Assembly (NCBI GenBank): GCA_022570795.1
Contig: JAKUDP010000003.1
Span: 2,480,001-2,544,000 of the forward strand
Source of the DNA: Sphaerulina vaccinii
Taxonomy: Eukaryota > Ascomycota > Dothideomycetes > Mycosphaerellales > Mycosphaerellaceae
Length of the DNA stretch: 64,000 bases
Direction: 5' to 3'
Shown here: piece after piece, positions 51,534 to 61,417 of the stretch
Numbering within the stretch: position 1 is the stretch's first letter
Layout of the letters: each line of letters begins with the position of its first letter
Program-made: the position numbers and the translations under genes
The notes under the pieces: generated by a model
Database searches by the model: none
What the model was told of the DNA's origin: nothing
The model's input: only the letters and a program-made list of their open reading frames with translations

Positions 51534-52394
51534 ATGGCTGTACTTCAACATCAAGCCACCCCTTGTGACATACTATCACCCACACTCAACTGGTTCACCA
51601 TGGCTCGGTCTGCGAGCGACAAGATACCAACGATCGTCAGCCTCAATGTTGTGCTAGACGAGCTGAAGAGCACGATGGCTGCCGGAGGCCCTGCAGCTGA
51701 GACTGGGGCCAAAGGCTTACTCTCTTGGCTTCGAGACTATCGCGACGAATCTAAGAAGATCCGAAGAACAGACTGTAGCAAAGCTCGGGCGTTGTGGACT
51801 GTGCTCGAGAACATCATTGGAGATGTAGAGAAGGTGAGAAGGCAGGGTCAGCGAAACACGGATGGCGACTAACGGCGAGCAGGGCACACGTGCAAGTCGC
51901 ATGTCAAGACGAGGAGGACATTTGCTTGAAACGTTTCCCACCTCCTACTTCGCCGGTCTGCCTCTCAGCAGCGCCCAGCGCACTCTGCTTACACTGACTA
52001 CGCATTTCCAAGCGAGGATGAACGAGGAGTCGAAGCAGAGCCAGAAGAGAAACAACACCCAGCAATCGTCGGCAGGAGAACTAGAGCCACCACACAAGAA
52101 GGCGAAGATCGTGGAAAGCGCAGGTCATATCGCAGATTTTGATCAGGACGACGAGATGATCTTGCCAGCCAAGGAGGCCACGGTAATCAACCAGGAAGAT
52201 AGTGAAGGACATCATGACTCAAGGATGTGAACATGACGGGGAAAGTTACCACCGCAGCTCCAAGCCCAGTCGCAATCCAAGCTGCTGAGTCGAATGAGAG
52301 CTCGCAACCGAACTTTGAGCCCGGATTGGAAGAGCTCGAGCTTGTGAGGCAGGACGTTCTCGAGGGGTTGAAGGCATGGGGTAGGGGAGGCTGA
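51534..52394 (+). CDS. Hypothetical nuclear-type protein, three exons
   Basis: A 255-residue product that appears only after splicing. Exons are 51534-51833, 51883-52201 and 52246-52394. Intron 1 (49 nt) has gtgaga, a perfect gactaac branch and cag. Intron 2 (44 nt) is shorter and has a weaker gtgaag donor but joins two protein-like frames (VINQEDITTAAP). Exon 1 is helical (KIPTIVSLNVVLDELKSTM, GAKGLLSWLRDY). Exon 2 carries a basic cluster, EPPHKKAKIVE, like a nuclear localisation signal. Exon 3 is a helical acidic end (EPGLEELELVRQDVLEGLKAW). No family is recognised. The start could also be the ATG at 51600. Confidence 0.55.
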
Positions 52395-52449
52395 TTCACA
52401 ACCAATCTTGAAGGATTGCGATGAAGTAAGTTGATTGATGCGGGACCGA

Positions 52450-53420
52450 GTTGGAGATGCCTCATAGTGCATAAAGTTCTCGGTATCTCAGCCGTCCTCC
52501 ACGGCACCATGGCTACAGACATACCAGCGAGCGAGCTGGATTCGTTTGCAGAGAGCCTGGACCTCTCTGCAACAGGCAGGACAAAAAGCGGACATGATCT
52601 AGGATTTTGGTAGTGTAAGATATTCTCATTTACATTCTCATTGACACTCACATTCACGTCCAGCTCGCACTCTACAGCGTTTCCAGAGCTACCATACAGG
52701 ATGACTTGTTGCCCCCCGAGTAGAGCGCCTGGCAAGTACAATACACGGTGATTCCGCGGCACGTCCTCGCCGAATGCGAGCGCGCAGAGTCCAAGCACGA
52801 ATACCATTCGGCTGCTCAGGAGTACGAAATACTACGAAACTCGTCGCAATACACAGACACTGTATACCTGGTCCGCGATCACGCAGCTGCAAATAAGTGG
52901 GCGATTGCTATGGCCACATGTGCTCAGGCTCGCAACAGGGAGCTGGCTTCAAGACTCAGATCGATACGGACACCAACTTCATGCACGCAGCACTTCGTCA
53001 CTCTCTTGAAGTGGTCACGCACACCAAGGTGATGCGTGCATCGAACTGCGCAAATCCATCGAGATTGCAGCCTATTTCCACGATGAATACCTCGACAAGA
53101 GTAATGCTAAGCAGATGCCCCAGGTTATCGCTGCAAGCCTATCAGCACTCACCGGAGACGAGCTGAGTGATGCGATGGATGACTGCCCAACATTGGGTGC
53201 TGCAGTTGTGAAGGTGGGCTCGCGCATGAGGCCATCATTTCACACATGGATGATCTATTCCTCCTCACGCGTCTCCGGCCTTCAGCCATACTCTGCGGTA
53301 CCATAGCTACAGATACTCCAGCGAGCAAGATCGGAGTCGTATTCAGAGAGGGACCCGCCTGCTCAGACAGATCCTGTGCCAGATCAACTGCTTACCTGTC
53401 TTCGCAAATCGACATCCGGA
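52450..53420 (+). repeat. Two diverged copies of a ~100-bp segment
   Basis: The segments near 52487-52590 and 53278-53385 align: both contain GGCTACAGA/AGCTACAGA, CCAGCGAGC, then CAGAGAG. Translations are similar (GTMATDIPASELDS versus GTIATDTPASKIGV). They look like old copies of one coding segment inside or next to the decayed gene at 52748-53609. Confidence 0.45.
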
Positions 53421-53609
53421 TGGAAAGCAGATGTCGTAGCTAAGAAGCTATCGACTGTCAGCTTGGAGTACATCGAAACACGTCTCGCTGGAGTACAGCC
53501 TAGGCAATCCAAGCATGTGCAGCTTGACCATCTCTCAGCCGAACAGCTACTCAATGTACTGATACAATCCCATTTTCTTTCAGTCCTGTTTCACCTCAGC
53601 ACACTATAA
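52748..53609 (+). pseudogene. Decayed gene of unknown function
   Basis: Several adjacent pieces look coding but lie in different frames and are not joined by good splice sites: a helical piece at 52748-52890 (VLAECERAESKHEYHSAAQEY); VGDCYGHMCSGSQQG... to 53027; IELRKSIEIAAYFHDEYLDK... with ASLSALTGDELSDAMDDCP to 53215; and a last piece with DQLLTCLRKSTSGWKADVV ending at a TAA at 53609. A multi-exon gene with unusual introns is possible, but frameshifts fit better. The coding pieces are free of signal or membrane features. Confidence 0.35.
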
Positions 53610-53656
53610 ACATCTTCATTCTTCATCAACCACTCCATCTCCGCATCCTCCTCATC

Positions 53657-54781
53657 CTACCTCCCCAACTGACTCTTATCAACATTCCCCGCCTCAGTCA
53701 CAACTTTCCCCTTCACTGCAATACCACCCTCAGGCGTCTCAGCCCAAATCTCCCACTTATTATCTCCAGTCTTCGCCCCAACGAACTTGACATTCTCGCC
53801 ACAATACAGTGGCGCGACATTTCTATACTCTACTGACTTAATCACTTCATTCCCTTGCTGAGATAGTTGCTGTTGTAGTAAAGTGACCAGGAAAGTAAAA
53901 CTCATCGGTCCGTGGAAGAGGAGATTTCGATGGCCTTCGACTTCTCGAGAGTATTGTGGATCCAGATGGATAGCGTGTGCGTTGAATGTTAGAGCCGAGA
54001 AGCGGAAGAGTAGCTTGGGGTCTGGGAGGATGGTATGCGTATAGTCTGGCTTATGTTCAGGTTTCAGTATCTTGCCCGGTTTCTTCGCCGCGTCTGCTCG
54101 TGCTTGTTCGGGACTTCGACCTCTCATGAAGACGATGTTTCGCGTTTCGAGGATGCTGGCTTCGCCGAAGTCTTCTTCGGAATCTCGCCATAGACGTTGT
54201 CGGACTCTGTGGTTCAGATCTTCTTTCGCTTGTTTATCCGTGGTGGCTAATGCGAGTCTTTCGACTTCATCTTGACTCGCTTTTGCTAGACGACGTTCGA
54301 TTGCTACGAAGACTTTCTCGTCGCCCTCTTTGCCTTTAATGTCTACTCTGCGAATGAACTCTTGACATACTCCTCTGCTTCCATCTAGCAGAAGTGGGTT
54401 GTTCTGATTGTAGAGAACTCTCCCTCCGGCCCACATCCTACGCTCAAACGGCTGGCCTGGAGATTGATCTGGGTTTGTGCCATCAGGAAGCATATCGCTT
54501 TGGCGTTTACTGGGTTCGAAGTAGAGGAGATGATGTGGAATGGGAAGTTCTTTGGCTAGAGTCGTGGGTGGAAGGACTGCAGGCGGATTCGTCCGAGGGA
54601 GGAAGTCCGCCAATGTCACGTCCAGTCTATAGCTGGATTGTGGTGAGAGATCTTCGAATGTGGGTTGAATGGCTCGTTGGGGGAGTTCTTGTTGGAGATG
54701 GGCGAAGGAGGAGTTGTAACGTCGCGACTGGAGTGGGATTTGTCGAAGCCATGAGGCTCGTAATGCTTTAGTGGATGCCAT
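53657..54781 (-). CDS. htd2: Mitochondrial 3-hydroxyacyl-thioester dehydratase (HTD2-like)
   Basis: A hot-dog-fold dehydratase for mitochondrial type II fatty-acid synthesis, which supplies octanoate for lipoate. 374 residues from the first real ATG; the frame continues only three codons upstream. The presequence is basic (MASTKALRASWLRQIPLQSRRY). Family features are PHHLLYFEPSK, RMWAGGRV near 140 and the C-terminal hot-dog part: FRFSALTFNAHAIHLDPQYS with the catalytic His/Asp region, then GHRNLLFHGPMSF. The length agrees with filamentous-fungal members. No intron is present. Confidence 0.85.
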   Translation of the reverse strand: MASTKALRASWLRQIPLQSRRYNSSFAHLQQELPQRAIQPTFEDLSPQSSYRLDVTLADFLPRTNPPAVLPPTTLAKELPIPHHLLYFEPSKRQSDMLPDGTNPDQSPGQPFERRMWAGGRVLYNQNNPLLLDGSRGVCQEFIRRVDIKGKEGDEKVFVAIERRLAKASQDEVERLALATTDKQAKEDLNHRVRQRLWRDSEEDFGEASILETRNIVFMRGRSPEQARADAAKKPGKILKPEHKPDYTHTILPDPKLLFRFSALTFNAHAIHLDPQYSREVEGHRNLLFHGPMSFTFLVTLLQQQLSQQGNEVIKSVEYRNVAPLYCGENVKFVGAKTGDNKWEIWAETPEGGIAVKGKVVTEAGNVDKSQLGR

Positions 54782-55251
54782 GATTGTCAAACGTATGCCG
54801 AATGAGTAGTAGTGGAGAGGTAAGAAGAGGAAGCAGACTTCAATGTCTATATGCAGAGCAGTTCATTTAAGCCGAGCTACCCCATGCTTCCTCATCATTA
54901 TTCCCGGCACTACGAAAGCTTGTTGCACTAGTGTACTTATCGCCTGAATGGCCATATCACGACACGCAATGCGAAACTAGCAGCAAAGGAAAGCAAGAGG
55001 ATTTTGATACGAAGTGGAGAGAGCAAGTGATTGCAGGCAACTGTCCTTGCGTGATTGAGTTGTGGACGGGTGTTCATGAAGAAAAGCAGCCAGAACTGCT
55101 GTTTGCGTATGCTATATCATCACTACGCCTCTTCTATGCAATTGCAATGCTCAGAACGCTGAACAGACCTCCCATTAACAATCCAGCCTCTCAATCCACG
55201 CAATGTACAAGCATCATTACAATCCATCCTCAAATCTTAAGCTTGTTTCCC
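54782..55251. other. Intergenic region, no gene seen
   Basis: The promoter of HTD2 and the 3' flank of the transporter gene. The plus-strand open frame from 54931 runs antisense into the transporter exon and is a shadow. Confidence 0.45.
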
Positions 55252-57324
55252 TCAGATCCCGAGCTTCTCCTTTGGCACAAAGTTGAACCCAGTACTGATG
55301 ATCGCCAAAATCGAGCTCACGACAATGATCGCCCAGTCCAACATCTTCTGCCTCTTGCTCAACTCCTTCCCAAACAACTTCAGATGAAAAGCACAAGGCA
55401 TAATCAAGCAAATGGTAAAGCAAGCCACTGCGCCCAACAAGCTCATAATCGTATCAAACTCCGGAACCAGAATCGCCAGAAGAACAAACACTATTATACA
55501 CGCGACTCGGACCACAATCTTCAGGATGCCTCGTGTAAGGCCGGAGCAGCCATGCGTGGCTTGTCCATCTCCCATGCTTCGGGCGTCCAGTCCGAGGAAA
55601 AGCTCCAGTGTGCTGACGATTGGTCGAGCGTTGAGCGGAACCTTGGTCAGAGGGATGATAGCCACGCAGACGACGATGAAGACCGACAGAGAAGCTGGAT
55701 ACCCCTTCAGCTGCAAGATGTTGCGAGTGACCTCATCTTTGACTCCATCGCCGAACATGAGAAGTCCTACAACTGCCATCAACAGATCCAGGTTGAAGAC
55801 GGCAACGTAGGTAATGTTCACTCCTCTCCGGTACTTGTAAGGGTGTCGCATGTCTCGGTAGATGTTGGGGAACACGCTGTGTCCGCCCCATGGAGACATG
55901 AGAATTCCCATTGCAATTGGGAAACTACCCCAGTTCTCTGGGAAGAGATGTGTCTGAGCTGGCTGTCGTAAAGATCCCGGCGTTGTTGGTTTGATCAGGC
56001 CATCGATGAGCACTGCAAGCACGATGCCGAAGCAGGAAAGGATGCCGAGAACGCTAGTGAAGGAGAGCAGTCGTAGAGGCATGAAGCATAGCGGGATGAG
56101 GATGACACCGCAGACAATCTTCCATTCTATCAGTCCCCAGCCTGGTATTAGTGCATCCAGAGAATCCGCGAAGAGGACCACCAGCGCCACGCAGGCTGCA
56201 ATCAGTTCCAAGGAGAAGAGTATTGACGTCCCAATTCGTGCCCATGGTCCGAAAGAGACGAATGCTAGATCGGCGAAGGTGATGAGACTGTTGTCCACAT
56301 CGGCACACTTTGCAAGCAGCTTCGCAGTATAGCAGGTCGAGGCTCCAGCAAAGGCGAAGAAGATCAATCCTGGCACCCATCCAGCATATCTCATGGCCAG
56401 CGGCAGAGCAAGCAGCCCCACTCCAATGAGCACATTCACGCTATTGAATATGGTCTGAGGGAGTGTCGATTGTCCCACGATGATCTGTATGACTTTGCCA
56501 TCATCCTCTTGAACCTTCTTCACCATCAAAGGCTCCCGCTCCTTATCCGGTATCCTGATGGTTCCTCGCAGCTGTTGTTGGCGGAAAAGTCGTCCTGCGT
56601 GTTGCATGGAAGACTCATTGACACGCGATGATAGAGATCCCCAGGTACTACCATAGCTGCCTCCAAATGGTGAGGCCAGTTGTGGCTCGATCATGAAGAT
56701 GCTATCATCAGCCGGTGTCCGTGATGTGATCTTTTGCAGTAAAGGTTGCTGCTCTGTGGCTGCTGTAGTCCTTGACAGACTTCGATTCAGCTCTGCGGTA
56801 GGCGTCCTATCATCCAAACCTTCCTCTTCAATGGCATTGTCCACTCCTCCATTCTGCGCCTCCAGCTGTTGCCTCAGCAATGACCGGGAGTGGACAGCAG
56901 TCGGTGTTGTATCAGACTCTTCTTCGTCGTCATACTCGTCGTCGTCGGCGGCATATACAAAGCTCTGTCGAACCGGAGTGACTTCGTGAAAGCCCACTGC
57001 TCGTTGGAATGATCGGGCGAAGCTACAATCGCGTGTCAGATAGCATCTCCCAACACATAATGTCACCACTCACTTGTGAAGACTATTCACACCTCCCGCG
57101 TGTGTGATCGAGTCTATTGCCAGACCCATAGATGATCTCCTCCTTCGCACATGATGCCCATCGCTGTCGTATGCTGAAGGAGCTTGCATGCCACTGCCGT
57201 TCGAGACAGCATGGTGATGCTCTTCGGTTGTCTCGTCGAACTGTACCCTGCTCGACTCTGAATCTGCGCGTCCTCGCTCATATGCTGTCCAAGAAGCAGG
57301 CAATTGCCCTCTCTGCGCAGGCAT
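55252..57324 (-). CDS. Vacuolar amino-acid transporter, AVT1 type
   Basis: An amino acid/auxin permease family member of 673 aa. Exons are 57324-57074 and 57022-55252; the intron is 51 nt (gtgagt...tgtag). The long cytosolic N terminus is Ser/Arg-rich and then acidic. The transporter domain starts at about residue 285 with STLPQTIFNSVNVLIGVGLLALPLAM, the family hallmark, followed by about eleven membrane helices, with PENWGSFPIAMGILMSPWGGHSVFPNIYRDM in the middle. Yeast Avt1 moves neutral amino acids (Gln, Tyr, Leu, Ile) into the vacuole with protons; substrate choice here is inferred. The phosphorylatable N-terminal tail is typical for regulated members. Confidence 0.9.
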
Positions 57325-58293
57325 GGTGTCCCTATATCTCGTGGATTGTTGCGCTCTCACAACTCTCACAACTCCAACTCTCGCATCCGGTTAATATGGT
57401 TAGTGTCGGTGGAGGGGAGGAGAAGCTGTTGAAGCTCGTGGAGTGACTTTGGCGTGATATGGGAAGGAGCCAAGGTGAAGACTGCAGAAATGAAATTTCT
57501 GAAATTCAGTGCAATCGACAAGCAATCTTGACCACTACTGCTTCTTCGACATCGATAAAGCAATAGTGGAGCTTGTGTAGATTAGTAGTCGCAGTCGAGA
57601 ACGGCGACATTTCTTATCGGGAGAGACTAAGCGGTACCTGGTCCCATCACCAGGCCAGGCTCACCTAGAAATATAGTTCTACTTGCAGTAACCCGGGTCG
57701 GAGCATAGTGAACTCTATCCGCGTGCTGCTCAGGATAATGAATACGTCAAGAAAGCGGTATAGCTCTTGGAAGTGTGATACAAGGTCAGATGGTCGTGTC
57801 ATATGGGAGGATGCATCAAGCTGTTCCTTGGATAAAAGTGAACAATCGGCTTTCGTAACAACGTCGGTTATAGCAGTTCCTCCGACAGGCTGCCTGACTT
57901 TCTCCATCGCTCCACCGGGTGAGGCTGAAGAGAACTGCTGGATGTGGAGAAGCAAGCAAGTCAGAATTTCAACGGACGACCAGATGACGTCCAGTTCAAC
58001 AACTGTCTTTGTCTATACCATTCTATTCCAGTCATATTGCTAGGTTGTTACTGGAAGCGTGTGAATCATCTTGAGAGCGTGAATCAAAGGTCAGTCGCCC
58101 AATCAACGAGCTGCCCAGATTCGCAAAGTGAGAAAGCAGCCTCCCGTCACATGTCATAGGCGACCCGCACCGGGCGATTTTCCTCTGCTGGCTTTACTTA
58201 ATCTGAATCTGTCCTTTCTCTCTCAGCTTCACCCCACCACCTCCCACTAACACCAACACACAGGAGCGACATTTTGCGCTCAAATCCGCCGCC
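57325..58293. other. Divergent promoter region between AVT1 and eRF1
   Basis: Nearly a kilobase with no supported gene. The last 90 bases before the eRF1 ATG are pyrimidine-rich with CCACC and CACACA runs, a typical leader of translation-factor genes. Confidence 0.45.
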
Positions 58294-59601
58294 ATGTCGT
58301 CCGAACCCAAGGCCGGCGAGGCCGAGAAGAACATTGAGATGTGGAAGGTCAAGAAATTGATCAAGCGTCTGGAACAAGCACGTGGTAACGGTACAAGCAT
58401 GATCAGCTTGATTATTCCTCCCAAGGACCAGGTCTCCAGAGCGGCAAAGATGTTGGCTGAAGAATTTGGAACCGCCAGCAACATCAAATCGCGAGTCAAC
58501 CGACTGTCTGTCCTCTCCGCCATCACATCGACACAACAGCGTCTGAAGCTGTACTCGAAGGTGCCACCAAATGGACTGGTCGTATACTGTGGTGAAATCA
58601 TCACGAGCGAAGGAAAAGAGCGAAAGATCAACATCGACTTTGAGCCATTCAAGCCGATCAATACTTCTCTATATCTGTGTGACAACAAGTTCCACACTGA
58701 AGCGCTTAGCGAATTGCTTGAGTCGGATCAAAAGTTTGGCTTTATCATCATGGATGGTAATGGAGCACTATTCGGTACACTTGCGGGCAACACAAGAGAT
58801 ATCGTACACAAGTTCTCTGTTGATCTGCCGAAGAAGCACGGTCGTGGAGGACAATCTGCGCTGCGTTTCGCACGTCTGCGTGAGGAGAAGCGCCACAACT
58901 ATGTCCGAAAGGTCGCCGAATTGGCCGTACAGAACTTCATCACCAACGACAAGGTCAATGTGGCTGGAATTGTACTTGCTGGATCTGCCGATTTCAAGAA
59001 CGACTTGAACCAGTCTGATCTCTTCGATGGACGTCTCCAGACCAAGGTTATCAAGGTTGTCGATGTGTCTTATGGTGGCGAGAACGGCTTCAACCAGGCC
59101 ATCGAACTTGCTGCAGACACTCTTTCCAACGTCAAGTTCATCCAGGAGAAGAAGCTCATCAATACATACTTTGACCAGATTAGTCAAGACACTGGCAAGG
59201 TCTGCTACGGTATTGGCGACACTCTCAAAGCTCTGGAGGCAGGTGCCGCAGAGACTTTGATTGTCTTCGAGAACCTTGAAATGACGCGATGGTCACTCAA
59301 GAGCAGCGAAGGCTCCGAAGTCATCCTACACACCACCAAGGAGCAGGAGAAAGATCGAAGCAACTTCATGGACAAGGAAACTGGCCAGGAGATGGAAGTT
59401 ATTGACTCCATGCCATTCCTGGAGTGGCTGGCAGAGAAGTACCGCGACTTTGGTGCTCAGCTGGAGTTCGTTTCCGACCGCTCTTCAGAAGGCAACCAGT
59501 TTGTTCGTGGATTTGGTGGCATCGGAGCTATTCTGCGATATGCGCTCAACTTTGAGCAATTGAACGCCGATGAGGATGAGGACGAGTTCTACGACGATTG
59601 A
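58294..59601 (+). CDS. sup45: Translation termination factor eRF1
   Basis: Class I release factor (435 aa, intronless) that reads all three stop codons and triggers peptide release. Domain N has GTSMISLIIPP near residue 33, the stop-decoding TASNIKSRVNR near 62 and YLCDNKF (the YxCxxxF motif) near 127. Domain M carries the catalytic GRGGQS near 183. Domain C with the eRF3-binding surface ends in the acidic NADEDEDEFYDD. All key residues are intact. The stop codon is TGA followed by C, the leakiest context, and the same frame remains open for 101 codons beyond it (see the next entry). The start ATG has a strong context (GCCGCCATGTCG). Confidence 0.98.
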   Translation: MSSEPKAGEAEKNIEMWKVKKLIKRLEQARGNGTSMISLIIPPKDQVSRAAKMLAEEFGTASNIKSRVNRLSVLSAITSTQQRLKLYSKVPPNGLVVYCGEIITSEGKERKINIDFEPFKPINTSLYLCDNKFHTEALSELLESDQKFGFIIMDGNGALFGTLAGNTRDIVHKFSVDLPKKHGRGGQSALRFARLREEKRHNYVRKVAELAVQNFITNDKVNVAGIVLAGSADFKNDLNQSDLFDGRLQTKVIKVVDVSYGGENGFNQAIELAADTLSNVKFIQEKKLINTYFDQISQDTGKVCYGIGDTLKALEAGAAETLIVFENLEMTRWSLKSSEGSEVILHTTKEQEKDRSNFMDKETGQEMEVIDSMPFLEWLAEKYRDFGAQLEFVSDRSSEGNQFVRGFGGIGAILRYALNFEQLNADEDEDEFYDD

Positions 59602-59907
59602 CCCATAGAAGACCTCGCAGCGGGCGAGGCGCCATCAACTACTACTATTGCCGAGTCGAGTGGTGTGGCGTCCGCCGAGCAGCCAGAGCAGGCTGCAACT
59701 GCTACTGCTCCAGCAGTTTCCCAAGGAGCAGAACCCAAGCCGTCCAAGCCCTCCTTCGCAAAGAAGGTGCTGGCTCAACAGGCCGTCACCGCGAACAAGC
59801 ACTACGGGCACCGACCACAGGTAATTTCTACCCCCAACTCGATTGAAGGAAAGGATGCTGACTACTTCCAGAACTCCACGCCACTGCGCGATAGCATAAC
59901 AGCTTGA
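59602..59907 (+). promoter_or_regulatory. In-frame readthrough extension and 3'-UTR intron of eRF1
   Basis: Directly after the eRF1 TGA the frame is open to a TGA at 59905-59907 and reads like protein: EDLAAGEAPSTTTIAES, EPKPSKPSFAKKVLAQQ, NKHYGHRPQ. It has no ATG of its own. A consensus intron lies inside it: 59821-59871, 51 nt, gtaatt donor, gctgac branch, ttccag acceptor; removing it keeps the frame (84-residue extension). The junction is 219 nt after the eRF1 stop, far enough to mark the mRNA for NMD unless ribosomes read through. This arrangement suggests autoregulation by eRF1 level. Confidence 0.6.
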
Positions 59908-60301
59908 AGCCAAGCGAATCCGCTCGAGAAGATAGCTGAGGCGATGTCAGTCCTAGACAGCATCAACTAAGCGCTTTCAAGAAGCAGTGGGGAATTAGGT
60001 GATGTTAGCGAGAGAAAGTAGCATCACTTAGAAAAGCAGCGTCCTGGTCTGGTTTTGCGCGAAGCTTTAGATTGTGATTTGCGAGTTTAGTCAGTCAAAC
60101 TCAATACAGTCTTTTCCTCAAAGCCGTCTCAACATCTCAGACAATTGTTCATCCTCTTGTCTCTCCAATTTGCATTGCTGGAATTTCATCCCAAAAAAGT
60201 TGAGCTCTCTGCTTTCTCCTGCGAACAGGCCATGTAGCGAGACAGCTCTTCCACGCCCTGGTGCTCGTCCGTCTTCCAGAGAGCATATTTGCATGCAAGA
60301 A
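59908..60301. other. Intergenic region, no gene seen
   Basis: The shared 3' flank of the eRF1 gene and the Cys-cluster gene. A minus-strand frame ending near 60118 (FQQCKLERQEDEQLSEML) has some protein character but no join. Confidence 0.35.
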
Positions 60302-61161
60302 TCATTGGCAGGTCCCGTTGCTGTTCTTGTTCCACAGGCAGCGTCCACAAGATTTGTGCGTAGGATGTACGAAACAGCTCGCAGTATCTCCTGAGAGCAC
60401 GCAAGGCCCACAAGGATCGCCCGCACGAGGAGCCCCAAGCCCCTGGGCGCGACCGACACGAGTCCAACGGTACTTGTTGGTCACAGACGTATTGTTGCCC
60501 ATTTGGTCTGAGAGACAGACCACCAAGAGTCAGTGGCGTCAGGACGGCGAAACTGAAAAGTGCTTGCGTTGGCCTTCTCGACGTTACCGTCCTCGACGAT
60601 CAGAACCTCATGATCAGCTCGTCGGACAGTTCTGTCAAGGTTGTCGTCTCCAGTCTCATGCTCTTCATCAATTTCGCCGTCTTCGAGCTTCACACGCTTC
60701 GCAAGCGTTTCGCCACCATCCTCCGCATCCTCACATGGCCGCTTATTCTGCTCTACTGTCTCTAGTGTCGGCGTCTCCGATATGTTGATCGCATCCTCCT
60801 GGTCTGGTCCACCTTCGCTGTCGCCGATTGCTACACGCACGCGGTCGCGCAATTTTGCAAGTTCTGATTCTGCTGCCTCTCGTAGCTCACGCTCGTGGAG
60901 TGTCTTTTGGCGCTCAGCGGTCAGGCCTTCGACTAAGTCCTTGTTCATTGCGAGTCTTTCTTTGTAAAGGTCGAGAAGACGAGTCTTGTCATCTTTCTCA
61001 TTGTTTATGGTCTGCTCCAGAGTCGCGATCTTTGCGACATGTTCGTTCTCGAGTGTCTTCACTTTCTCGGCGACAGCGGTTTCGACGGCGCTGTTGAAGA
61101 ACTTGTTGAGGTCGAACTGATTGTCCATGCTTGAAGACGGTGACGAGGGTTGTTTCTGCAT
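60302..61161 (-). CDS. Coiled-coil/Cys-cluster protein, tandem paralogue A
   Basis: A 259-residue product with exons 61161-60588 and 60507-60302; the 80-nt phase-1 intron has gtaacg, actgac and ctctcag. The N terminus (MDNQFDLNKFFNSAVETAV at the second Met, 61128) leads into a long charged coiled coil (about 35-115). An acidic region with a basic cluster (GETLAKRVKLEDGEIDEE, nuclear-signal-like) follows, and after the splice a Trp/Cys domain: NKYRWTRVGRAQGLG, then GDPCGPCVLSGDTASC and HKSCGRCLWNKNSNGTC. The Cys spacing suggests zinc binding. Layout, length and phase-1 intron position match the next gene, so the two are tandem duplicates. No named family; a DNA- or chromatin-binding role is only a guess. 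Confidence 0.6.
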
Positions 61162-61417
61162 GGTTTTGATGGTCGAGTTGTCGGGGTGATTGGGTGGCAC
61201 AGCTTCGAGATTGCTACAGAGAGCTTTGCGTCGACTCGCCCGAAACCCCGACTTGATCGCAATTCAAGTGAAGCTAAGGGACTGACACGGGTTCTTCACT
61301 GGCGCTCCTCATTCGCATGCTATCGCCCTTCCACCAAAGTCATCTGTCTCCGGGCTCGCTGCCTCTGAAGAGACATACCTATGGACACTGCCATCGCCAT
61401 GATAATCATATCTGGCC

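Noticed and set aside
54931..55971. A long plus-strand open frame (346 codons).
   Set aside because: It runs antisense through the exon of the AVT1-type transporter and has no domain of its own; it is a shadow of that gene.
33126..57324. A biosynthetic gene cluster or mating-type locus.
   Set aside because: No polyketide synthase, NRPS, terpene cyclase, P450, HMG-box or alpha-box gene is present; the genes are unrelated housekeeping and unknown genes.
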